Positions 47,616-54,957 of a stretch of DNA of 64,000 nt are shown piece by piece. The notes beneath the pieces were generated by a model. It saw only the letters and a program-made list of their open reading frames with translations. It searched no databases and was not told where the DNA came from. The stretch is from Ferrovibrio terrae_A (lineage in GTDB: Bacteria > Pseudomonadota > Alphaproteobacteria > Ferrovibrionales > Ferrovibrionaceae). The position numbers were made by a program, and so were the translations under genes. The stretch is taken from positions 11,885 to 75,884 of the forward strand of contig NZ_CALSAN010000021.1 in assembly GCF_943372915.1 (NCBI RefSeq), read 5' to 3'. Numbering within the stretch: position 1 is the first letter of the stretch; each line of letters begins with the position of its first letter.

Positions 47616-48170
47616 TTACGCCTCGGCGGCTTCGTCCTCGGCCTCGGCGGCTTCCGCCTCGTCGGTTTCCAGCGTGACGCCCTCGTCCAGCAGGCTTTCG
47701 GCGGCCACCTGCTTCTCGGCTTCCGATTCCGAGCGGGCGACGTTCACCTTCACATCGACGGTGACTTCGGGATGCAGCGCAGCGGTCACCGTGTACACAC
47801 CGATCGTCTTGATCGGGGCGCCCAGGTTGATCTGCTGGCGGCTGATCGTGAAGCCGGCGGCGGTGACGCCATCAGCGATGTCACGGGCGCTGACCGAGCC
47901 GAACAGCTGGCCGCTGTCGCCGGCCTGGCGCAGCAGGGTAACGCTGACGCCGACCATCTTGGCGGCGACCTTCTCGGCCTCGCCCTTCTTGGCCAGGTTC
48001 TGGGTTTCGAGCTGCGCACGCTGCTTCTCGAAAACCGCCTTGTTTGCCGTGGTGGCCCGCAGGGCCTTTTTGCGCGGCAGCAGGAAGTTACGGGCATAGC
48101 CGTCCTTCACCTTCACCACTTCGCCCATCTGACCGAGCTTTTCCACGCGTTCGAGCAGGATGACTTCCAT
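47616..48170 (-). CDS. rplI: 50S ribosomal protein L9
   Basis: Large-subunit protein, 184 residues. The N-terminal L9 motif EVILLERVEKLGQMGEVVKVKDGYARNFLLPRKKA is complete. A C-terminal acidic Glu/Ala tail extends the usual form of about 150. ATG 48170 with GGAGAAGAA upstream is chosen; an upstream extension in the same frame is spurious. Confidence 0.95.
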   Translation of the reverse strand: MEVILLERVEKLGQMGEVVKVKDGYARNFLLPRKKALRATTANKAVFEKQRAQLETQNLAKKGEAEKVAAKMVGVSVTLLRQAGDSGQLFGSVSARDIADGVTAAGFTISRQQINLGAPIKTIGVYTVTAALHPEVTVDVKVNVARSESEAEKQVAAESLLDEGVTLETDEAEAAEAEDEAAEA

Positions 48171-49135
48171 TAGTTCTTCTCCTGGCTGGCTCCGGCCCCG
48201 GCGAAACGCCGGCGGAAACCCGCCCATTCTTCGATGAAACCCAAGATGACCACCAGTACACCGACCAGTGCGCCAGCCACGACCAAGACCGCATAAAACG
48301 CGGCCAGAACCAGACCGGGCAGGGCGACACGCGTCGCCAGCCCGTGAACCACGGCCAGCCCCTGCAGGAAGAAGGGGAAGGCCAGAATGGCAGCGACTGT
48401 GCCGCCGACAAAGCCGGCATCACCCGGCAGCATGAATGCGGCGATCAGCGCCACCACCAGCGACACGGCAAGCAGCCGCGAGAGGGTGAGGGCCCGGTAC
48501 ACCGGTGTGGGACGGCGATTCTGCTTCAGCATCACCGCGATCCCCTGGGCCAGGGTACCGTTGATCGTCATCATCACCAGCCAGCTGACGCCGAAGACGG
48601 CAGGCATCAGGGTGGCCAGACGCTTTGCCACGGCCGGCAGATCGGCTTCGGCAGAGCCCTGCGGCATGGCCGACAGGAACTGCACCAGCAGCGGCTGCAG
48701 CATGCCGGGCAGGCCACCTTCGCGGTCCGCCGTCAGCAGCAGCGCCATGCCGAACAGGCCGAGAGCCCAGCCGGCAAGCCAGAGCACCAGGCGGCCGACC
48801 GGATACCATTCCAGGTCGTTGCTGATCTCGGCAGTGCTGCTGGCCTCAGCAGCCGGACGGGCGAGCAGCGCCTGCCGCACCACCAGCGCGACCGGAGCCG
48901 CGAAGGTGACGAGATAGACGCCGCCGGCCAGCAGTCCGTTCAGCGCACTGATCAGTGCGCCGACCACGCCGGCGATCCCCACGGCGGTCAAGCCATGGGT
49001 CATGCCGGCGAAGAACAACGGCAGCGGGGCCAGATAGCCGAGCAGGATGCCGAGCGGACCGCTTGCGGCGGTCAGCACCAGCACCGCGCTCGCTGCACCA
49101 GCGAGGCTGCCGAAGATCAGACTGCGGGTCATCAT
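48170..49135 (-). CDS. DUF2232 membrane protein
   Basis: A 321-residue polytopic inner-membrane protein with about eight hydrophobic segments (RSLIFGSLAGAASAVLVLTAA at the start). The DUF2232/YybS family lies between rpsR and rplI in many alphaproteobacteria. The function is unknown. It abuts rplI directly. Confidence 0.8.
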   Translation of the reverse strand: MMTRSLIFGSLAGAASAVLVLTAASGPLGILLGYLAPLPLFFAGMTHGLTAVGIAGVVGALISALNGLLAGGVYLVTFAAPVALVVRQALLARPAAEASSTAEISNDLEWYPVGRLVLWLAGWALGLFGMALLLTADREGGLPGMLQPLLVQFLSAMPQGSAEADLPAVAKRLATLMPAVFGVSWLVMMTINGTLAQGIAVMLKQNRRPTPVYRALTLSRLLAVSLVVALIAAFMLPGDAGFVGGTVAAILAFPFFLQGLAVVHGLATRVALPGLVLAAFYAVLVVAGALVGVLVVILGFIEEWAGFRRRFAGAGASQEKN

Positions 49136-49178
49136 GGCTGCAGGTCCGGTTCCAATCCCCTTGCGGGGATCGGTGGCC

Positions 49179-49478
49179 TTACTTGATGACGAACGGCAGC
49201 AGAGCCAGGTTGCGCGCGCGCTTGATGGCCTGGGCCAGTTCGCGCTGCTTCTTGGCTGATACTGCGGTGATCCGCGACGGCACGATCTTGCCGCGCTCGG
49301 AAATGAAGCGCGACAGCAGCTTCACGTCCTTGAAGTCGATCTTCGGTGCGTTGGCGCCGGAGAACGGGCAGGTCTTGCGACGACGGAAGAACGGACGACG
49401 GGCAGGGCCGCCGCGACCGGCGGGCTTGCCGCCGCGCTCAGAACCGCCACGATCAGAAGAGGTACCGGTGCTCGACAT
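49179..49478 (-). CDS. rpsR: 30S ribosomal protein S18
   Basis: Small-subunit protein that binds S6. The S18 core (RRRKTCPFSGANAPKIDFKDVKLLSRFISERGKIVPSRI) is complete. A 30-residue Gly/Arg/Ser-rich N-terminal extension makes it 99 residues instead of about 75-85. The start overlaps the rpsF stop by one base. Confidence 0.95.
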   Translation of the reverse strand: MSSTGTSSDRGGSERGGKPAGRGGPARRPFFRRRKTCPFSGANAPKIDFKDVKLLSRFISERGKIVPSRITAVSAKKQRELAQAIKRARNLALLPFVIK

Positions 49479-49975
49479 TACGCGTTCTCCCCGCCAGCGG
49501 CCGGAGCCGAATCTTCACGTTCAAAGCGCGGACGACGCTCGCCGCGGTCACCACCACGATCGCCACGATCGCCGCCGAAGCCGCGACCGCCGCCACCGAA
49601 GCCACGATCGCCGCCGAAGCCACGCTCCGGACGGTCGCCGCGCTCGCCGCGATCCTTGTTGACCAGAATGGCCGACGGGCCTTCTTCCAGCTTGTCCACG
49701 CGCACGGTGAGGTAACGCAGGATGTCTTCATGGATGCGCATGTTGCGCTCCATTTCGGCAATCGCAGCGCCCGACGCAGAGATGTTCAGAAGGACATAGT
49801 GGCCCTTCTTGTTCTTCTTGATGCGGTAGCTGAGGTTGCGCAGGCCCCACTGCTCGGTCTTGGAGACCTCGCCGCCCTGGGCCTTGATGATGTCGGTGAA
49901 TTGCGCGGCCATCGCCTCGACCTGAGCGGTCGAGATGTCCTGGCGCGCGATGAATACGTTCTCGTAGAACGCCAT
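49478..49975 (-). CDS. rpsF: 30S ribosomal protein S6
   Basis: 165 residues: the S6 fold (AFYENVFIARQDISTAQVEAM, LRNLSYRIKKNKKGHYVLLNI, RNMRIHEDILRYLTVRVDKLE) occupies the first 105. The rest is a low-complexity Gly/Arg/Asp tail with repeated DRGFGG and GDRG units. First gene of the leftward rpsF-rpsR-DUF2232-rplI operon. Confidence 0.95.
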   Translation of the reverse strand: MAFYENVFIARQDISTAQVEAMAAQFTDIIKAQGGEVSKTEQWGLRNLSYRIKKNKKGHYVLLNISASGAAIAEMERNMRIHEDILRYLTVRVDKLEEGPSAILVNKDRGERGDRPERGFGGDRGFGGGGRGFGGDRGDRGGDRGERRPRFEREDSAPAAGGENA

Positions 49976-50186
49976 CGTGCTCTCCTTCTGGCTTTAGCGG
50001 CCCGGCGGCGACACACCATGTGGCGACGGATCGGACCTAGCCGGGACTTCATGCGAAGACCCAGCAAGGAGCTATGTGAGGGCGCGGACTATAGCGATTT
50101 TCCACAGGCTGGCAAGGCAGCATATAGAAGGCCGGAACTGGCCGCGGCGGGGCTTGTTTCGGGAAATTAGTTCTCTATATGTTCAT

Positions 50187-50204
50187 ATATTTGCCGGCAA
50201 ATAT
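50187..50204. promoter_or_regulatory. 18-bp perfect palindrome
   Basis: ATATTTGCCGGCAAATAT, fully self-complementary, in an AT-rich stretch about 185 bases before the broken antitoxin frame. Candidate operator; autoregulation by ribbon-helix-helix antitoxins is common, but which protein binds is unknown. Confidence 0.5.
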
Positions 50205-50237
50205 GCATACATTTGTATTCATTTGAAATGTTAACGC

Positions 50238-50323
50238 GAATCTTGGCGAACCTGTATGAACCCCAGCGAACCGCCACGAACCCGAATGAGCATCGAATGA
50301 ACCCCAGCGAACCCGAGTGAACC
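50238..50323. repeat. 10-bp-periodic GAACC array
   Basis: GAACC (or near variants) begins at 50238 (GAATC), 50248, 50258, 50268, 50278, 50288 (GAGCA), 50299, 50309 and 50319, i.e. every 10 bases with one 11-base step. A 17-base unit ATGAACCCCAGCGAACC occurs at 50256 and again at 50297. The spacing equals one DNA helix turn, so all sites face one side of the helix. Confidence 0.7.
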
Positions 50324-50389
50324 GCTGGGAAGCCCAAACCGCCTGCTTTGCGGCCGTGATGGCGGGGATGGCGCCCGGAGACCGATGCC

Positions 50390-50574
50390 ATGGCCAGCGT
50401 GCCGATCCGCAACCTGGAGGCTGGCCTGAAAGTGAAGCTACGCCTCCGGGCCGCACGAACGGCCGGTCGATGTGGGAGGAATTGCGGGAGATCCTGCGGG
50501 CCGAACTGTCGCGACCGTTGGACGGGCTTCGGCGGAGCGGGGCGCTTGATCTTACGCTATCAGTCGGGCACTGA
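50390..50574 (+). pseudogene. Frameshifted ribbon-helix-helix antitoxin (FitA/VapB-like)
   Basis: The first frame gives MASVPIRNLEAGLKVKLRLRAAR, the typical start of FitA-type antitoxins. It then loses homology near 50455 (TAGRCGRN). The +2 frame there continues with NGRSMWEELREILRAELSRPL, the typical second half (GRSMEEEAREILR pattern). One base gained or lost around 50452-50465 explains this. GGAG precedes the ATG by nine bases. No PIN-domain toxin gene follows. It could be a sequencing error, but as given the gene is broken. Confidence 0.6.
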
Positions 50575-50611
50575 CCGGAAATGGGATGAGTGCAGGCACA
50601 AGGAGGCCGCT

Positions 50612-51157
50612 ATGAAGCGTTGGTTTCTAATGGCTGGTCTTGCCGCTGTCGCAGCGGGCTGTGCCGAAGTCACTCCCGGCGATTATCCGAAGGGCTGGCC
50701 GGCTGTGGTTGGCCTCGGGCCAGCCTGTCAGGGTTTGGCAGGCACGTATAAGAATGCTGGGATGACGAATGACCCCAGAACTGCTCGGAATCGCTTGTCC
50801 GACTTCATTCTCAAGAACAATGATCAAGGATTAGGGGCAGGCCAAGACATTCGCTTCACTTTTGGCCCCGATGATGGACTGACCGTCGATGCACTACGCA
50901 ATGATGCCGTGGTTGACAGCGTAACGTTGCTGCGGAGTGAACGTGGATATAGTTGTGAAAATGATGGGGTCAAAATCCGCAAGGCGGTGACGGGTGCTGT
51001 TGCCGGCTATAACTCGGCGTCCCGCTTCCTGACCAAGGGGTCGGATGGCTCGTTGATTGTTCGCGATAGTTTCAGCATGGCAGGGATTTGGATATTGCCG
51101 CCGATGCCAGTTGTGGTGGACGCGACTGAATGGGCGAGGTTCGAGGCGATTAAGTGA
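50612..51157 (+). CDS. Hypothetical lipoprotein
   Basis: A 181-residue protein with a lipoprotein signal (KRWFLMAGLAAVAAGC, lipobox AAGC). I do not recognise the mature domain; it includes DYPKGWPAVVGLGPACQGL and a C-terminal IWILPPMPVVVDATEW. AAGGAGG lies five bases before ATG 50612. The codon use looks less GC-biased than neighbouring genes. The same frame is open back into the antitoxin fragment, but the strong ribosome-binding site decides the start. Confidence 0.65.
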   Translation: MKRWFLMAGLAAVAAGCAEVTPGDYPKGWPAVVGLGPACQGLAGTYKNAGMTNDPRTARNRLSDFILKNNDQGLGAGQDIRFTFGPDDGLTVDALRNDAVVDSVTLLRSERGYSCENDGVKIRKAVTGAVAGYNSASRFLTKGSDGSLIVRDSFSMAGIWILPPMPVVVDATEWARFEAIK

Positions 51158-52068
51158 CCACCACCGCCTATCTCGCCGCCGAAGGCTTCGAGGAGCAGCT
51201 GCGCACCGAGCTGGGCGGGCGGCTGCGCTCTGAGCATGGCCGGCTGTTTCTCGCCGATGGTGAGGGGCACTCTGCCTGGGCCGCGAATACCTGGTTCGAT
51301 GTGCAGGAGACGCCGATTGAATCCATCGGCGATGCGGCTGCGAAGCTGAAGGCGATCCAGCGCAACTGGGTGGCTTATGCGCCGCTGCATCACGGCCGCG
51401 CCAAGCTGATCGTCGAGAAACTGCCGCATGTCTCGGCCAGGCCGCTGAATTTCGGCGCGCCGCTGCCGACAGCGCCACTGGGCAGCTTCACGCTGCTGGC
51501 GCCAGATCGGATGCTGTACGCGGCGCGCTGTTCCAGCCCGATGCCGAACGGCGAGTTCGCCTTCAACGAAGACCGCGAAGGGCCGCCGAGCCGCGCCTAT
51601 CTGAAGCTCTGGGAAGGCCTCACCCGGCATCGCCTCGAATTCGGCTCAGCGCTTCCACAGGCCGGCGATATCTGCCTCGATCTCGGCGCGTCGCCCGGCG
51701 GCTGGACCTGGGTGCTGGGTTCGCTTGGCGCCACGGTCACTGCGATCGACAAGGCGCCGCTGGCGCCCAATGTCGCCGCGATGAAAACCGTGGCATGGCA
51801 ACAGGGCAGCGCCTTCGCGCTCGAGCCGAAAGCGTTTCCGCGCGTCGACTGGCTCTGCTCCGATGTGATCTGCTATCCGGCGCGGCTGCTCAAGCTGGTC
51901 GAGCGCTGGCTCGCGTCATCGGATGTGCGCAATGCGGTCTGTACGCTGAAATTCCAGGGCGAGACCGATTTCGATACTGCGCGGGGCTTTGCCGCGATCC
52001 CGGGCAGCCGCCTGCTGCACCTGCATCACAACAAGCACGAACTGACCTGGCTGTGGCGTAAGCCTTAA
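51154..52068 (+). CDS. SAM-dependent rRNA methyltransferase (RlmM-like)
   Basis: 304-residue FtsJ-type methyltransferase. SAM-binding motif DICLDLGASPGGWTWVLGSLGATVTAIDKAPL, acidic DWLCSDVICYPARLL, and the lysine step CTLKFQGETDF. The N-terminal third (AAEGFEEQLRTELGGRL) is THUMP-like, as in RlmM, which methylates C2498 of 23S rRNA. GTG 51154 overlaps the lipoprotein stop by four bases. Shorter than E. coli RlmM (about 366), so a variant form. Confidence 0.75.
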   Translation: MTTTAYLAAEGFEEQLRTELGGRLRSEHGRLFLADGEGHSAWAANTWFDVQETPIESIGDAAAKLKAIQRNWVAYAPLHHGRAKLIVEKLPHVSARPLNFGAPLPTAPLGSFTLLAPDRMLYAARCSSPMPNGEFAFNEDREGPPSRAYLKLWEGLTRHRLEFGSALPQAGDICLDLGASPGGWTWVLGSLGATVTAIDKAPLAPNVAAMKTVAWQQGSAFALEPKAFPRVDWLCSDVICYPARLLKLVERWLASSDVRNAVCTLKFQGETDFDTARGFAAIPGSRLLHLHHNKHELTWLWRKP

Positions 52069-53117
52069 GCCGTGGGCTTCTGGCTGATCACGCCATACCA
52101 GCCCAGACCGTCATAGGTCTCGTAGCCGATGGTGCGGGCGAAGGCGACCAGCGTGCCGTCGGGCTGATAGTAATAGCCGCGCGCCTTGCCCTCGTCCTGG
52201 ATCGGGAAGGGCTGGTAGACGCCCTGGTTGTCCGACGATGCGATGACGCGACGCTTGGCATCCAGCAGCAGCACGCGGGTGCGCTGCCATTCCTCCGGGC
52301 TTAAGGAGGGCTCGTCCTTGACGATGCTCTTGCCCTGCTTGTCCCAGTCGAAGATCACGCCCAGCACGCCGATCGGGTCGCCATGAATCTGGCCGCCCTT
52401 GCGCACGGCGGCGGAGTAGATCGCCACTGCCTTGTTGTCGTGGCTGCCGCTCTGGCTGATGTCATCCACGATATAGTCGTCGCCGCTGCGCGACTGCATG
52501 GCCTGCTGGAACCACGCTGTGCGCGAGACATTGGCGCGCGCGGCGCGCGGGAACTGCTGCGGGTTGGAGGTGGCGACGATCTGGCCTTTGGCATCAGCCA
52601 GCACCAGGTTGAGATACACGGTGTAGAAGCGGTTGATCATGCCGAGCCGCTCGCCGGCGCGGGCATAAAGTTCGTCGGACGGGTTTTCCAGCGCCTGCCA
52701 CATTGCATCGTCGGTTGCCCACCAGCGGCAGTCGCAGGTGCGCTCATACAGGTTGCGCACGATCAGTTGCACCATGGTCTGCGCCATGTCGCTCAGACGC
52801 GGGCCTTCCAGATCCTTCACGATCTGGTCGACAATGGTTTCCGCCGCGCGCTTCGATTCATTGATGCGGGTCAGCACCACGTCGCGGAAGCGCTTGGAGT
52901 TTTCCGAGGCCTGGTTGGCCAGCGCCTTCACCTCCTGCGCCACCACGGCGAAGCTGCGGCCGACCTCACCGGCACGCGCCGCCTCGATCGAGGCATTCAG
53001 CGCCAGCAGGGTGGTCTGGAAGGCGATATCTTCGTTATTGGCGCCGAATTCCTGGACGTCGCGTTCGATGCCGTCGATAAGCTGATGAACCTGCAGATGG
53101 TGCGCCTGTGCAGTCAT
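52065..53117 (-). CDS. Soluble receptor: truncated MCP module followed by Cache-type domain
   Basis: 350 residues without a membrane helix or signal peptide. Residues about 29-70 are the MCP hairpin tip and following helix (IAFQTTLLALNASIEAARAGEVGRSFAVVAQEVKALANQA). A helical linker follows with RTCDCRWWATDDAM, then a Cache/PAS-like sensor at about 160-345 (SQSGSHDNKAVAIYSAAV, DPIGVLGVIFDWDKQG, LLLDAKRRVIASSDNQ). The order is inverted relative to normal MCPs and the first arm of the signalling hairpin is nearly absent. ATG 53117 is chosen as the first Met before the MCP part; the Shine-Dalgarno sequence is weak. Overlaps the methyltransferase stop by four bases. Confidence 0.75.
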   Translation of the reverse strand: MTAQAHHLQVHQLIDGIERDVQEFGANNEDIAFQTTLLALNASIEAARAGEVGRSFAVVAQEVKALANQASENSKRFRDVVLTRINESKRAAETIVDQIVKDLEGPRLSDMAQTMVQLIVRNLYERTCDCRWWATDDAMWQALENPSDELYARAGERLGMINRFYTVYLNLVLADAKGQIVATSNPQQFPRAARANVSRTAWFQQAMQSRSGDDYIVDDISQSGSHDNKAVAIYSAAVRKGGQIHGDPIGVLGVIFDWDKQGKSIVKDEPSLSPEEWQRTRVLLLDAKRRVIASSDNQGVYQPFPIQDEGKARGYYYQPDGTLVAFARTIGYETYDGLGWYGVISQKPTA

Positions 53118-53433
53118 TGTTTTTATAACTCTGGATGGATAGCGAGACGGGGGACCCAATGCAGGATACATGCCGTGTCGCGGTGGGATCGGTGCCGGCC
53201 GTCTCGTCTCATTCCAATGGTGAAAGGCGATAGCGATACTCGTACTCAGTATCATTATTGTATTCAGATTTAAGACAGGATGGGCAGGGCATAGCGGAGG
53301 TTTTGTCAGCGGAACCGCGGGTTGCCGCAATATTGTGCAATCTGCCTGCCATCTTTGGGTAATACCTAGGCATAGTTATCTCGCCTACCGCAGTGCCCTA
53401 TCTTTGCCCGCATAACAGAAAGGTCTCTCCGCC
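53118..53433. other. 316-bp divergent region between receptor gene and fumC
   Basis: No gene. It contains GATACT-N7-AGTATC (53235-53253), a dyad in an AT-rich patch, and TTGC/GCAA dyads near 53309-53327 that may form part of the fumC promoter. Nothing matches a regulator I can name. Confidence 0.4.
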
Positions 53434-54825
53434 ATGTCTACCCGTCAGGAACGTGATGCTTTTGGAACCGTCGAGGTTCCGGCCGACCGCTACTGGGGCG
53501 CCCAGACCCAGCGGGCCCTGACGCTGTTCCGCATCGGCAGCGAGAAATTGCCGCCGGCGCTGGTGCATGCCATCGGGCTCCAGAAGCTGGCGGCGGCGCA
53601 GGCCAATGCCGGCCTGAATGAATTGCCGGCCGAGATCGTCGATGCGATCCAGCAGGCCGCGCGCGAAGTGGCGGATGGCAAGTTCGACGGACATTTCCCG
53701 TTGCCGGTCTGGCAGATCGGTTCGGGCACGGCGACCAACATGAATGCCAACGAGGTGATCGCCAATCGCGCCAACGAGCTGCTCGGCCAGCCGCTCGGCA
53801 CCAAGAAGCCGGTGCATCCGAACGATCACGTCAATCGCGGCCAGTCATCGAATGACAGTTTCCCGACCGTGATGCATATCGTCACCGTGCTGGAGATCAC
53901 CCATCGCCTGATCCCGGCACTGCAGGGCCTGCACAAGCAGCTCGCCGCCAAGGCCACTGCCTGGGCCGATATTGCGAAAATCGCGCGCACGCATCTGCAG
54001 GATGCCACACCGATGACGCTCGGCCAGGGCTTCGGTGCCATGGCGCGTCAGGTCGAGCTGGGCATCACGCGGGCGCAGGAGGCTTTGGCGCGTCTGTATC
54101 CGCTGGCGCAGGGTGGCACCGCGGTGGGCACCGGGCTGAATGCCAAGACCGGTTTCGATACGGCCTTCGCCGCGGCGCTGGCCAAGCTGACCGCACTGCC
54201 GTTCGTCACCAACCCGAACAAGTTCGAGGGCATGGGCGCACATGATGCGCTGGTCGAAGCCAGCGGCATGCTCAACACGCTGGCGGTTTCGCTGGCCAAG
54301 ATCGCCAATGACATCCGCTTTCTCGGCTCAGGTCCACGCGCCGGCCTGGCCGAACTGGTGCTGCCGCATGACGGGCTCACATCATCCATCATGCCGGGCA
54401 AGCGCAATCCGACACTGGCCGAGGCCATGCTGCAGGTCTGCTACCAGGTGATGGGCAACCATGTGACCGTGACCCAGGCAGCCGCCGCCGGCCATTTCGA
54501 ACTCAATGTCGCCAAGCCGGTGATCGTGCATAATGTGCTGCGCTCTATCGAGCTGCTGGCGGATGCGTCTGCCGTGTTCGGCAGTGACATGGTGGCGGGG
54601 ATCGAGCCGAATACCGCTACGCTGCAGCGCAACGTGGAGCATTCGATCATGCTGGCCACCGCGCTGAATCCGCATCTGGGCTATGACAAGGTGGCGCAGA
54701 TCGTCAACAAGGCCTTTGCCGAGGGCATCAGCCCGAAGCAGGCGGCGGTGGCGCTCGGCCTGCTGACAGCGGAGGATTACGACCGCCTGGCCGATCCGCG
54801 CAGCATGCTGGGGCCGCGGCCCTAG
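53434..54825 (+). CDS. fumC: Class II fumarate hydratase
   Basis: TCA-cycle enzyme interconverting fumarate and malate, iron-independent, 463 residues. Signatures: GSGTATNMNANEVI, HVNRGQSSNDSFPT, ARTHLQDATPMTLGQ, and the fumarase/aspartase loop SSIMPGKRNP. GAAAGG lies about 14 bases before the ATG. A 20-base GC palindrome spans the stop (54814-54833) and may act as terminator hairpin. Confidence 0.95.
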   Translation: MSTRQERDAFGTVEVPADRYWGAQTQRALTLFRIGSEKLPPALVHAIGLQKLAAAQANAGLNELPAEIVDAIQQAAREVADGKFDGHFPLPVWQIGSGTATNMNANEVIANRANELLGQPLGTKKPVHPNDHVNRGQSSNDSFPTVMHIVTVLEITHRLIPALQGLHKQLAAKATAWADIAKIARTHLQDATPMTLGQGFGAMARQVELGITRAQEALARLYPLAQGGTAVGTGLNAKTGFDTAFAAALAKLTALPFVTNPNKFEGMGAHDALVEASGMLNTLAVSLAKIANDIRFLGSGPRAGLAELVLPHDGLTSSIMPGKRNPTLAEAMLQVCYQVMGNHVTVTQAAAAGHFELNVAKPVIVHNVLRSIELLADASAVFGSDMVAGIEPNTATLQRNVEHSIMLATALNPHLGYDKVAQIVNKAFAEGISPKQAAVALGLLTAEDYDRLADPRSMLGPRP

Positions 54826-54833
54826 GGCCGCGG
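54814..54833. terminator. GC palindrome at the fumC stop
   Basis: CCGCGGCC, CTAG, GGCCGCGG, a perfect hairpin spanning the TAG stop. No T-run follows, so termination is only possible, not clear. Confidence 0.35.
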
Positions 54834-54957
54834 GAGATCCTGTGCCGCGCGATCATCAAACCCCTGTTATCGAATGTTAATCCCGGCCCGCTATTCCTGA
54901 TTGTGCTAGAATGCAGATCAAGTCGTCCGGCATGAGGCGGCGTGAAGGGGTTGGAGA

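Larger units (their letters stand above)
49976..50389. other. 414-bp region with palindromes and a phased repeat
   Basis: No gene is supported. The right half is unusually AT-rich at 50165-50235 and contains an 18-bp perfect palindrome plus ATACATTTGTAT (50207-50218). A 10-bp-periodic GAACC array follows. Left half is the ordinary leader of rpsF. Together it looks like a dense regulatory region upstream of a broken antitoxin gene. Confidence 0.5.
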
